Shown in pieces: positions 8,984-17,050 of a stretch of DNA of 64,000 nucleotides. The translations under genes and the position numbers were made by a program. The stretch is from Sphingobium sp. (GTDB lineage: Bacteria; Pseudomonadota; Alphaproteobacteria; Sphingomonadales; Sphingomonadaceae), in NCBI GenBank assembly GCA_035196065.1, contig CP136575.1:1-64000 (forward strand), read 5' to 3'. Each line of letters starts with the position of its first letter. The first letter of the stretch is position 1. The notes beneath the pieces are model-generated. The model searched no databases and had not been told where the DNA came from. It was given only the letters and a program-made list of their open reading frames with translations.

Positions 8984-9423
8984 TGGCAAAGCCCGAAGGA
9001 TGGCGGCTGGATCTGGCCGCCTATCCCGTAATCCTGGAAAGTGACACGCGCTTTCAGGATATGGACATTAACGGGCATCTCAACAATGTCGCTTTTGCGG
9101 CCTTGTTCGAGAATGCCCGAGTCCAGCTGCATCGCAAGGCGCGACCATGGGGGGAGCGGCCGGCCAATGAGCGCACAATGGTTGCCTCGGTCGAGATCAA
9201 CTACTTACGCGAAGGCAATTTTCCGGCACCGGTCACGATCGGATCGGGCATCGGCCGGATCGGCAATTCCAGTTGGGTAGTCGTGCAGGCCATGTTCCAG
9301 AAGGGCGTCTGCATCGCCACCTGCGACAGTGTGATCGTCTGCCGCACCGATAATGAGGCCAAACCGCTCCGCCCCGACTTGGCGGCAGAACTGGAAGCCA
9401 TGCGGGCAAGAACGGCAGGTTAA
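8983..9423 (+). CDS. 4HBT-type acyl-CoA thioesterase
   Basis: 146 residues with the hot-dog fold signature: TRFQDMDINGHLNNVAFAALFENAR carries the Asp (D28) that activates water or the substrate in the 4-hydroxybenzoyl-CoA thioesterase family. It should cleave acyl-CoA to free acid and CoA. The ATG shares its A with the last base of the dehydrogenase stop (TAATG arrangement), so the two are made together. The 3' end overlaps the opposing crotonase gene by four bases. Cytoplasmic, no signal peptide. Confidence 0.88.
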   Translation: MAKPEGWRLDLAAYPVILESDTRFQDMDINGHLNNVAFAALFENARVQLHRKARPWGERPANERTMVASVEINYLREGNFPAPVTIGSGIGRIGNSSWVVVQAMFQKGVCIATCDSVIVCRTDNEAKPLRPDLAAELEAMRARTAG

Positions 9424-10223
9424 TCCGCGAAAACTGGCTTCCGTTTTTGCATTTCTGCCATCACCGCTTCCATCTGGTTGGGTGTGCGGATCACCTTGAT
9501 CTGCTCGTCACTTTCCATTTGTAACAATTCGGCGTCGCTAGCCGTTGCTAGCGCATTGCATAGGCGCTTTGCACCGCGGACCGCGTGCGGGTTCTTGTTG
9601 GCGATGACGCGTGCCAGTTCCAGCGCCTTAGCCAGCGGATCATCAGCAACATGCGTGGCAAAGCCCATTTCCTTGGCTTCAACACCGTTAAATTCGCGGT
9701 TGGTGTAGATCATTTCGCGCAGCACATCGTCGGCCACCTGCGTGCGCCAGAGCGGCGTGCCTCCGACATCGGGGACCAGCCCCCATTTCATTTCCATGAT
9801 CGCGATCCGCGTATCGGGATGGACGATACGGATATCTGCGCCCGCCATGATCTGGCTGCCGGCACCAAAGGCGACGCCATGTACCGCTGCGATCACCGGC
9901 ACAGGCAGTTCGCGCCAACCCCAGGCAACATATTGCGCACTGTTGGCGATGCCCTTTGTCCGGTCGGCAAGACTGCCACCTGCACTTGACGCGCCTGGAT
10001 CACGATCGCCCTGCATGCTGGCAAGGTCGAGCCCCGCGCAAAACGCCCTACCCTCTCCCGACAGAACAACAACGCGCAGCCCTTCGGCGGCCTTCAGCGT
10101 ATCAATAGCATCTACCAGTGCAGTCCATTGCGCAGGATCGAGCGCGTTCATTTTGTCCACCCGGGTCATGCGGACATCGGCAATACCGTCTTCCAGCATG
10201 GTGATTTTCACGCGGTCGTTCAT
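9420..10223 (-). CDS. Enoyl-CoA hydratase/isomerase (crotonase family)
   Basis: 267 residues with the crotonase fold. The first oxyanion-hole segment is VVVLSGEGRAFCAGLDLASM and the second is AAVHGVAFGAGSQIMAGADIRI. The region MKWGLVPDVGGTPLWRTQV follows, as in family members. The family hydrates or isomerises enoyl-CoAs or hydrolyses their thioesters; the exact reaction here is not determined. In the annotation direction it is the last gene of a three-gene minus-strand operon with the isomerase and thioesterase upstream; its ATG shares a base with the isomerase stop (TAATG). Confidence 0.92.
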   Translation of the reverse strand: MNDRVKITMLEDGIADVRMTRVDKMNALDPAQWTALVDAIDTLKAAEGLRVVVLSGEGRAFCAGLDLASMQGDRDPGASSAGGSLADRTKGIANSAQYVAWGWRELPVPVIAAVHGVAFGAGSQIMAGADIRIVHPDTRIAIMEMKWGLVPDVGGTPLWRTQVADDVLREMIYTNREFNGVEAKEMGFATHVADDPLAKALELARVIANKNPHAVRGAKRLCNALATASDAELLQMESDEQIKVIRTPNQMEAVMAEMQKRKPVFAD

Positions 10224-10837
10224 TATTCTGCCCTTTTCAAAGCCGCCTCGACCAGCGGCAGTTGGTCGTTGCCAAAATACATGTCGGTGCCATCCACAAA
10301 GATGGTTGGCGAACCATAACCGCCGCGCGCGATCACCTCTTCGGTGTTGGCACGCAGGCGAGCCTTTACAGCATCAGTCTGGGCGGCAGCCAGCAGCGCC
10401 GCACCATTAAGGCCGATGTCGTCAGCAACAGCCGCCAGCACGGCTGGGTCATCGAGATTTTCCTGACAACCGAAATAGCATTCAAAAGCCGCATTGGCAA
10501 AAGCACGTAGCGCCGACTGATCTTCTTCCAGTGCGCAAGCAAACCGCATCGCGTTTACGCTTTTCGCAGGATGCCATTGCGAAGGAAAATTCATCTCCAC
10601 ACCGGCAAGCGCTGCCCAATCCTTCAACACCTTCCAACTGTGCGCCAGCTTGCGATTGTCGGTCATCTCACGCGCGGCATAAACCGATGGATTGACCGCG
10701 TTGAACACGCCGCCAACAAGTATCGGGCGAAGCTGCGCCTGCGTCCCAGTCCGATTCAGCATCGGCCACAAATTGGTGAAGGCAAGGTAAGTCCATGGAC
10801 TGGACAGGTCGAAGAAAAACTCAACGCGCGCGCTCAT
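10223..10837 (-). CDS. 2-hydroxychromene-2-carboxylate isomerase-like protein
   Basis: 204 residues of the DsbA/GST-kappa fold (HCCA isomerase family). The N-terminal FFFDLSSPWTYLA contains the Ser that replaces the redox Cys, and the C-terminal GGYGSPTIFVDGTDMYFGNDQL is the cis-Pro region that binds glutathione. Classical members isomerise an intermediate of naphthalene degradation, but many act on unknown substrates. No naphthalene genes are nearby; the coupling to crotonase and thioesterase genes points to acyl-CoA chemistry. A second, related gene lies at 26.9 kb. Its stop shares a base with the crotonase ATG and its start overlaps the upstream gene by four bases. Confidence 0.88.
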   Translation of the reverse strand: MSARVEFFFDLSSPWTYLAFTNLWPMLNRTGTQAQLRPILVGGVFNAVNPSVYAAREMTDNRKLAHSWKVLKDWAALAGVEMNFPSQWHPAKSVNAMRFACALEEDQSALRAFANAAFECYFGCQENLDDPAVLAAVADDIGLNGAALLAAAQTDAVKARLRANTEEVIARGGYGSPTIFVDGTDMYFGNDQLPLVEAALKRAE

Positions 10838-11304
10838 TGAGCGGGTACCGTTTCCAGAAGCGGCGCATTTTCGGCCTTGGCGTCAAATTCCGTAAACAGC
10901 TGCGATATCCAGTCGGGCAGCACCATCGGCCTATGCGTCGCCAGATCGACAAAGACATTGACCAGTTCCACCTCGGCACGCAGATCGTCCGCTCCATCAG
11001 CATTATGGCCATGAATTTCTACGATCTGGGCCATACTGGTTCGGCCGGTTCGCAACGTGCGCGCCATAACCTCAATCATCTCGTCGGGCTTGATCGGCGC
11101 AAACCAAGTGACTGTCGCCTTCTTCACATGAAATTCGAGCGGTTCGTCACGGTTCACCAGCCTGATCCCGACCGCACGCCAATACTCGGTGATGGCGACA
11201 TCGGCATAATCGAGATAGCGGGCATTAAAGACCACACCTTGCGCATCAGTTTCGGACCAGCGAACGCGGAAGGGATAGTGGAAGGCAAAATCTTTCTTGG
11301 ACAT
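10834..11304 (-). CDS. Acyl-CoA thioesterase, YbgC/FadM-like
   Basis: From the ATG at 11304 the protein is 156 residues. FRVRWSETDAQGVVFNARYLDYADVAITEYWR is the signature of YbgC/4HBT-type thioesterases, with the Asp of TDAQG as catalytic residue. The remaining sequence is a single hot-dog domain. The longer reading from an upstream ATG adds a basic leader without family similarity, so the shorter start is preferred. It heads a tightly packed operon: the stop overlaps the next gene's start by four bases (ATGA). Confidence 0.87.
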   Translation of the reverse strand: MSKKDFAFHYPFRVRWSETDAQGVVFNARYLDYADVAITEYWRAVGIRLVNRDEPLEFHVKKATVTWFAPIKPDEMIEVMARTLRTGRTSMAQIVEIHGHNADGADDLRAEVELVNVFVDLATHRPMVLPDWISQLFTEFDAKAENAPLLETVPAQ

Positions 11305-11395
11305 GCAATTTCGATGGCGGATTGAAACCGGTTTCGCAAGTGGCCGATTGCGCAAGAAGATTGCCGCGAGCGTCGACCAGCGTTAGCGTGGCTAA

Positions 11396-12970
11396 ATGAA
11401 GACATGTTTTGCGCTCACAATCACGCTGCTAATTTCCACCCCCGCTGCCGCCTATGCGTCCCCGCCGCCATCGATTTCGCGTGTGGACGAATTGGCAGCG
11501 CAGCAGGCCAAGGTCCTAAGCAGTGAGGAGATTGTCCGCCAATACCTCGCGCGGATCGCCGCGATCGATGATGCAGGCCCAAGGCTGAACGCGGTGATTG
11601 CAACTTTCCCCGATGCAATCGAACAAGCGCGCAGGCTTGATGCGGAACGCAAGGCTGGCAAGATACGCGGGCCACTACACGGCATTCCGGTTCTGGTGAA
11701 AGACAATATCGAGGTTGCCGGTCCTATCGCGACGACCGCCGGATCGCTGGCCCTGAAAGACAATGTCACCGGGCGCGATGCCCCAATCATCGCGCGGTTA
11801 CGCGCGGCGGGCGCAATCATCCTCGGCAAGACCAATTTAAGCGAATGGGCCAATATCCGCTCCGGCGATTCCACCAGCGGCTGGAGCGCGGTAGGCGGGC
11901 TTACCCGCAACCCGCATATGCTCGACCGCAATACCTGCGGCTCATCCTCGGGCAGCGGCTCGGCGGCGGCGGCCGACCTTGCCGTTTTGACCATCGGAAC
12001 CGAAACCGATGGCTCAATCGTCTGTCCAGCCTCGATCAACGGCGTTGTCGGATTCAAGCCCACTCTAGGCCTTGTCAGCCGCAGCCTGATCATTCCGATC
12101 AGTCACAGTCAGGACACTGCCGGACCAATGACGCGCAGTGTGCGCGACGCGGCCCTGATGCTGACAGCCATGGCAGGCAGCGATCCAGCCGATCCGGCAA
12201 CCGAAGGAGCCGACAGGCACAAGACCGATTATGCCGCGCGCCTGTCTCCCGATGCATTAATGGGCATGCGGATCGGCGTGATGCGTGACCGGGTGGGCAG
12301 TAATGCGCGGATCGCCGAGCGCTTCAATGCCGCGATCGAAAAGCTGAAGCTTGCAGGCGCAGAGATTGTCGACATCGCCGACAGCCGCAAGGGGCTCGAG
12401 GGGTTGGGCGAGGCCGAATTCGAAATACTGATGACCGAGTTCAAGGCAGGCCTTAACGCCTATCTCGCCAACGCCGCCCCCGCGGTCAAAACACGCACGC
12501 TCGAAGAGATAATCGCGTTCAACAAGGCAAGCCCAGCCGAATTGCGTTGGTTCGGCCAGGATCTGTTCGATCTTGCCCAGTCAAAGGGTGGACTTGATGA
12601 TCCCAAATATGTCGAGGCGTCGGCCAAGGCGAAACGGCTCGCCGGACCGGAAGGCATCGACCGTTTGCTGCGCGACAATAAGGTCGAACTGCTCGTCGCG
12701 CCGACTACTGGTGTGGCATGGAAAAGCGACCTTGTGAATGGCGACCAATATGCAGGACCAAGCGCCAGCCAGCTTCCCGCTGTTGCCGGCTATCCGCATC
12801 TGACCGTGCCGATGGGCCAGATAGAGGGGCTGCCGCTAGGCATCAGTTTTATCGGCACCGCTTGGGACGATGAGAAGATATTGCGCGCAGGCTATGCATT
12901 TGAACGGGTCGCGCCGTCCGCCCCGCAGCCGAAATTTGCAGCGTCGATCGAAGCGACGGTCAGCCAGTAG
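11396..12970 (+). CDS. Exported amidase (amidase signature family)
   Basis: 524 residues. An N-terminal signal peptide (MKTCFALTITLLISTPAAAYA) indicates export, which is less common for this family. The catalytic triad is visible: Lys102 in VLVKDNIE, the cis-Ser within CGSSSGSGS (183-185), and the nucleophilic Ser207 in GTETDGSIVCPA. The family hydrolyses amides and esters through a Ser-cisSer-Lys mechanism. Its substrate is unknown. The gene stands alone; the nearest neighbours are on the minus strand on both sides. Confidence 0.92.
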   Translation: MKTCFALTITLLISTPAAAYASPPPSISRVDELAAQQAKVLSSEEIVRQYLARIAAIDDAGPRLNAVIATFPDAIEQARRLDAERKAGKIRGPLHGIPVLVKDNIEVAGPIATTAGSLALKDNVTGRDAPIIARLRAAGAIILGKTNLSEWANIRSGDSTSGWSAVGGLTRNPHMLDRNTCGSSSGSGSAAAADLAVLTIGTETDGSIVCPASINGVVGFKPTLGLVSRSLIIPISHSQDTAGPMTRSVRDAALMLTAMAGSDPADPATEGADRHKTDYAARLSPDALMGMRIGVMRDRVGSNARIAERFNAAIEKLKLAGAEIVDIADSRKGLEGLGEAEFEILMTEFKAGLNAYLANAAPAVKTRTLEEIIAFNKASPAELRWFGQDLFDLAQSKGGLDDPKYVEASAKAKRLAGPEGIDRLLRDNKVELLVAPTTGVAWKSDLVNGDQYAGPSASQLPAVAGYPHLTVPMGQIEGLPLGISFIGTAWDDEKILRAGYAFERVAPSAPQPKFAASIEATVSQ

Positions 12971-12973
12971 GCG

Positions 12974-13408
12974 TCAGCGTTCGAGCAGCGCACTCGGCAC
13001 ATGGATGGTGCGGATCGCGAGCCGCACCTCGAGCATGAACAGCACCAGCGCGGCAAGCAGCAGCAGCATTGCGACGATGAAGCTCGCAGCGACCGGTGTC
13101 CACAAGGCCTGTTGCCCCGAACCCATCAGGAACAGCATCGCAACCATCAGGCAGACGACGATACCGCAGGCAACGCACAGCGCGATCGACCAGTTGATAA
13201 TGTACATGCGCCGGTCGATGATGCGCAATTCGCGAACCAACCGGTCATGTTCATCGCCCTCGGTGCTTTCATGCCGATTGATTAGATCCCGCGAACGATC
13301 AACGACGCGCGCCAAACGGCCGGTCACAACGTTGAGCAGGCTTCCCATCGCCACCAGCAGAAAGACCGGCGCAAGCGCGATCTGGATGGTCTGCGTGAGT
13401 TGCTCCAC
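12974..13408 (-). CDS. DUF2721 membrane protein
   Basis: About 144 residues from a GTG start at 13408, placed four bases after the stop of the aminotransferase gene and thus probably coupled to it. The reading frame extends further upstream inside the aminotransferase gene, but family members begin near VEQLTQTIQIALAPVFLLVAMG. There are three hydrophobic segments: an N-terminal one with LLVAMGSLLNVVTGRLARVVDRSR, and two near the C-terminus (WSIALCVACGIVVCLMVAML and FIVAMLLLLAALVLFML). DUF2721 has no assigned function. It should be an inner-membrane protein. Confidence 0.78.
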   Translation of the reverse strand: MEQLTQTIQIALAPVFLLVAMGSLLNVVTGRLARVVDRSRDLINRHESTEGDEHDRLVRELRIIDRRMYIINWSIALCVACGIVVCLMVAMLFLMGSGQQALWTPVAASFIVAMLLLLAALVLFMLEVRLAIRTIHVPSALLER

Positions 13409-13412
13409 CTGT

Positions 13413-14624
13413 TCAGATTGCCTTTGACTGGGTCGGCACATTGACCCCCATCGACTGAAGATACCGCTTAATGTTGCGCGCGGCTTGGCGGAGGCGGTGT
13501 TCATTTTCGACCATGGCGATGCGGACATAGCCCTCGCCATCCTCGCCATAGCCGACGCCCGGAGCGACTGCGACTTTTGCCTCGGTCAGCAACTGCTTTG
13601 AAAATTCAAGGCTGCCCAGATGGGCAAGCGCGGGGGGCAAAGGCGCCCAGGCAAACATCGACGCACGCGGCGCGGGAATATCCCAGCCGGCACGGGCAAA
13701 GGATTCGACCAAAATGTCGCGGCGCTTGTGATAAAGCTGTCGGTTCTGTTCGACGATATCCTGCGGCCCGTTGAGTGCCGCGCAGGCTGCTGCCTGGATC
13801 GGGGTGAAGGCTCCATAATCAAGATAGCTTTTCACGCGCGTCATCGCGGCGATTAACTGCTTGTTGCCCACGGCAAAGCCGATCCGCCACCCTGCCATCG
13901 AATAGGTTTTCGATAGTGAGGTGAATTCTATCGCGACGTCCTTCGCGCCCTTTACTTGCAGGATCGAAGGGGTGGGGTTGCCGTCAAAATAAAGTTCTGA
14001 ATAGGCAAGATCCGACAGGATCCAGACCTTATTCTCCTTCGCCCAGGCAACCAGCCGTTCGTAAAAGGCTAGGTCAACCGTTTCTGCCGTCGGGTTTGAC
14101 GGATAATTGACCACAAGGATCGACGGACGCGGCACCGTAAAGACCATGGCGCGGTCCAATGCGCGAAAATAATTCTCGTCGGGGGTCGTTGGCACCGAAC
14201 GAATCGTTGCCCCTGCGATGATGAAGCCGAAAGTGTGGATCGGATAACTTGGATTGGGGGCCAGCACGACGTCGCCTGGTGCGGTAATCGCGGTGGCAAG
14301 GCTGGCCAGTCCCTCCTTTGACCCCATCGTCACAACGACTTCGGTTTCAGGATCGATATCGACGCCGAAACGGCGGCCATAATAATTGGCCTGTGCCCGG
14401 CGCAAACCCGGAATACCCTTTGATGCCGAATAGCCATGGGCATCAGGCTTTTGCGCAACCTCGACCAGTTTTTCGATCACATGCGGCGGCGGCGGCAAAT
14501 CAGGATTGCCCATGCCAAGGTCGATAATGTCCTCTCCCGCCGCGCGGGCCGCCGCACGCATCGCATTCACTTCTGCGATCACATAGGGCGGCAAGCGCTT
14601 CATGCGGTAGAATTCTTCGGACAT
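13413..14624 (-). CDS. PLP-dependent aminotransferase, AlaC-like
   Basis: 403 residues from the ATG at 14624, beginning MSEEFYRMKRLPPYVIAEVN. It is a fold-type I aminotransferase: the PLP-binding Lys lies in TSLSKTYSMAGWRIGFAVGN, the Asn-Pro motif in NYPSNPTAETV and the Asp-Tyr pair in SDLAYSELYFDG. The sequence style is closest to the group annotated as AlaC/alanine transaminase or LL-diaminopimelate aminotransferase, so alanine-pyruvate interconversion is likely but not proven. The upstream in-frame 37 codons lack family similarity. A DUF2721 gene follows four bases after its stop. Confidence 0.9.
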   Translation of the reverse strand: MSEEFYRMKRLPPYVIAEVNAMRAAARAAGEDIIDLGMGNPDLPPPPHVIEKLVEVAQKPDAHGYSASKGIPGLRRAQANYYGRRFGVDIDPETEVVVTMGSKEGLASLATAITAPGDVVLAPNPSYPIHTFGFIIAGATIRSVPTTPDENYFRALDRAMVFTVPRPSILVVNYPSNPTAETVDLAFYERLVAWAKENKVWILSDLAYSELYFDGNPTPSILQVKGAKDVAIEFTSLSKTYSMAGWRIGFAVGNKQLIAAMTRVKSYLDYGAFTPIQAAACAALNGPQDIVEQNRQLYHKRRDILVESFARAGWDIPAPRASMFAWAPLPPALAHLGSLEFSKQLLTEAKVAVAPGVGYGEDGEGYVRIAMVENEHRLRQAARNIKRYLQSMGVNVPTQSKAI

Positions 14625-14667
14625 TATCTCTGCTTTCAAATCTTTATGGACTTGGTAGTCGCCAGAC

Positions 14668-15039
14668 TTACTGCGCGGCAGGTGCAGGAGCCGCCTGCTT
14701 GGCCTTGCGGAGCGATCCCACAACAATCGCGCCAAGATCGGTTTCGTTAGCCGTCACCAAGCGGCAAGGCTCCTTGAAACGCGGACCTTCGCAAATCTCC
14801 CATGCCTCGCCCGGAAACACGGCGATGCTACCGATCGGATACTCCAGTTCCATCTGCGTGCGCAGCTTGGAAAGCTCGATATAGTCACCGGTAAATTTCT
14901 GACCGTTGTAAAGTACGATAACGCCCTTGCGTGCGAGCACTTTCTCTGACTGTGCGTTGACCGCCGCTGGCATGACGGCGAGCGACAGGCCCACAGCGAC
15001 GGCTGCTCCGGCAGCGATTTGCAAAATGGTCTTTTTCAT
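14668..15039 (-). CDS. Small secreted protein, beta/gamma-crystallin-like
   Basis: 123 residues from the ATG at 15039, with a GGGAG ribosome-binding site upstream. A signal peptide (MKKTILQIAAGAAVAVGLSLAVMPAAVNAQ) is followed by an approximately 70-residue domain, VIVLYNGQKFTGDYIEL through EAWEICEGPRFKEPCRLV. The spacing of aromatic and Gly residues recalls beta/gamma-crystallin or peptidase inhibitor I36 domains; this is a resemblance, not a firm assignment. Two Cys could form a disulfide. It ends in an Ala/Pro-rich tail. Likely periplasmic or extracellular, function unknown. Confidence 0.72.
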   Translation of the reverse strand: MKKTILQIAAGAAVAVGLSLAVMPAAVNAQSEKVLARKGVIVLYNGQKFTGDYIELSKLRTQMELEYPIGSIAVFPGEAWEICEGPRFKEPCRLVTANETDLGAIVVGSLRKAKQAAPAPAAQ

Positions 15040-15141
15040 AACTGCTCCCTTGAACTGGATGCGCCCCCCTGCGAAACTGGTGACAGCAAAAGCATTCCGC
15101 AGCAAGATCGAACCTGCAATACCCTTGACCGGATAAGGCCT

Positions 15142-16926
15142 TTATCGAGGACGATTACCCTTCGTCTTGTGTTTTACGCCATGCTTTGACGGCGCCGGCC
15201 TTGCCTTATGGGACGATCGTTTTGGATCGCCGCCTTCGCCGCGCGGGGTGCCATAAGGCTTAGGACTATGCCGCGACTGACCCGCATTGGGTGCGCCCTT
15301 GCCCTTACGACGCGGTTCGCGCGACATAGCTTCGGGCGGCCCGTCGGCCATCATGATTTCAACGTCATTATCTTCGTCATGGCCGGGCCGTGCAACGGCC
15401 TTGGCAAAGCGCGCAGCTGCAGCAGCGGCGATGCCGACATGGGTTTCGTCAGGCGAAATGCGGATTGCGCCGATATCATTTTTGGTCACCCCGCCCCTGC
15501 GGCAGAGCAACGGCAAGATCCATTTGGGATCTGCATTATTGCGCCTGCCGATATTCATGCGGAACCAGACCGAATCGTCGAAACCGGCGCGATGATTGTC
15601 GCGCTGCCGTTCGCGATCACCGTCGTCAAGCATATCGGCCGCAACCGGCATTTTCGACCGATGCATCCGGACAAGCATTGCCGCAATTTCCTCGGGACTG
15701 CGTTCGGCGAGCAATTTCGCGCCTAACGCCTGATCATCCTCATCGATTTCGACCGGCGCGAGTAGCGCCTCCATCAACCGCTCCTGATCTTTTGCTTGTA
15801 TGTCGGCGACGGTCGGAGGCTTCATCCACTCGGCCTCGATCCGCGCACCGCGCAGCATTGATTCGACCCGCTTGCGCCGCTGGTAAGGCACGATCAAAAC
15901 CGCCGTTCCCTTTTTCCCCGCACGCCCGGTTCGTCCCGAACGGTGCTGCAGGCCTTCGGCATCGCGCGGCAGTTCGACATGGATGACAAGGCTGAGGTTC
16001 GGCAAATCAATCCCGCGCGCAGCAACGTCGGTTGCAACGCAAACCCGCGCCCGCCGATCGCGCAACGCCTGCAGCGCATGGTTGCGCTCGCTCTGGCTAT
16101 GTTCACCGGACAGCGCGACGACACTGAAGCCGCGCTCGGTCAAGTTGGCATGCAGGTGACGCACATTCTCACGCGTTGCACAGAACAGGATTGCGGTTTC
16201 GGCCTCATGCAAGCGCAGCAGGTTGACGACAGCATTTTCGATGTCCGGCGGGGCGACGGTAACGACCTGATAACTGATATCACCATGACCGCGATCCTCA
16301 CCAACAGTCGAGATCCGCAAGGCATCATGCTGATAGCGTTTAGCGAGCGCGACAATCGGTTTCGGCATCGTTGCCGAAAACAACAATGTACGCCGGCCAT
16401 CCGGCGTAGCATTCAGAATTTCTTCCAGCTCTTCGCGAAAGCCCATGTCGAGCATCTCATCGGCTTCATCGAGCACCGCGACCTTGAGCGCCGAAAGGTC
16501 GAGCGCGCCGCGTTCGAGATGGTCGCGCAGTCGGCCCGGCGTTCCGACCACAATCTGCGCGCCCTGGTTAAGGTTGCGCCGCTCCTTGGATGCATCCATC
16601 CCGCCCACGCAGGTTGCGATGCGCACGCCTGCCTTGCCATAAAGCCACATCAGTTCACGGCTGACTTGCAGCGCGAGTTCGCGGGTGGGCGCAATAATCA
16701 GTGCCGCAGGTTCCCGCGCGAGACTGATCATCCCTCCATCAAGGATCTGTGGCGCCATGGCGAGGCCAAATGCAACGGTCTTTCCCGAGCCGGTTTGCGC
16801 CGAAACGATGAGGTCGCGGCCTTCGGCTTCAGTCGCCAGAACAGCTGATTGGACGGGAGTAAGTGTGGTATAGCCGCGCGCGGCAAGCGCTTCGTCGAGA
16901 AGCGCGGGAAGATTTTCAAATGTCAT
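15142..16926 (-). CDS. DEAD-box RNA helicase with DbpA-like RNA-binding domain
   Basis: 594 residues from the ATG at 16926 (MTFENLPALLDEAL). Core motifs appear in order: Q-motif TLTPVQ, motif I AQTGSGKT (43-50), motif II VLDEADEML, motif III LFSATMP and motif VI HRSGRTGRAG. After the helicase core comes a DbpA-type RNA-binding domain (SVWFRMNIGRRNNADPKWILPLLCRRG followed by IGAIRISPDETHVGI) and a basic, disordered tail rich in Arg, Lys and Gly. Such helicases remodel ribosomal or structured RNA, often in the cold. Cytoplasmic. It is divergent from phaC with a shared 124-base intergenic region. Confidence 0.94.
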   Translation of the reverse strand: MTFENLPALLDEALAARGYTTLTPVQSAVLATEAEGRDLIVSAQTGSGKTVAFGLAMAPQILDGGMISLAREPAALIIAPTRELALQVSRELMWLYGKAGVRIATCVGGMDASKERRNLNQGAQIVVGTPGRLRDHLERGALDLSALKVAVLDEADEMLDMGFREELEEILNATPDGRRTLLFSATMPKPIVALAKRYQHDALRISTVGEDRGHGDISYQVVTVAPPDIENAVVNLLRLHEAETAILFCATRENVRHLHANLTERGFSVVALSGEHSQSERNHALQALRDRRARVCVATDVAARGIDLPNLSLVIHVELPRDAEGLQHRSGRTGRAGKKGTAVLIVPYQRRKRVESMLRGARIEAEWMKPPTVADIQAKDQERLMEALLAPVEIDEDDQALGAKLLAERSPEEIAAMLVRMHRSKMPVAADMLDDGDRERQRDNHRAGFDDSVWFRMNIGRRNNADPKWILPLLCRRGGVTKNDIGAIRISPDETHVGIAAAAAARFAKAVARPGHDEDNDVEIMMADGPPEAMSREPRRKGKGAPNAGQSRHSPKPYGTPRGEGGDPKRSSHKARPAPSKHGVKHKTKGNRPR

Positions 16927-16981
16927 TGGGGTTCCAGTGTTAAGAACGCCCCATGCGCCCTTCGCAGCGAAATGTCCATGC

Positions 16982-16990
16982 TGCGCTGCA
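16982..16990. promoter_or_regulatory. TGC-N3-GCA site upstream of phaC
   Basis: The site TGCGCTGCA fits TGCRNYGCA, the motif reported for the PHA-responsive repressor PhaR in Paracoccus and related to Rhodobacter sites. It lies about 60 bases before the phaC ATG in the shared phaC/helicase region. A nine-base degenerate site can occur by chance, and only the three copies before the phasin gene raise its weight. Confidence 0.35.
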
Positions 16991-17050
16991 TAAGCCCGGC
17001 ATTGAAAGAACATGCTTCGATAAACCCCGCCCTTGAGGTATGCATTGGGG

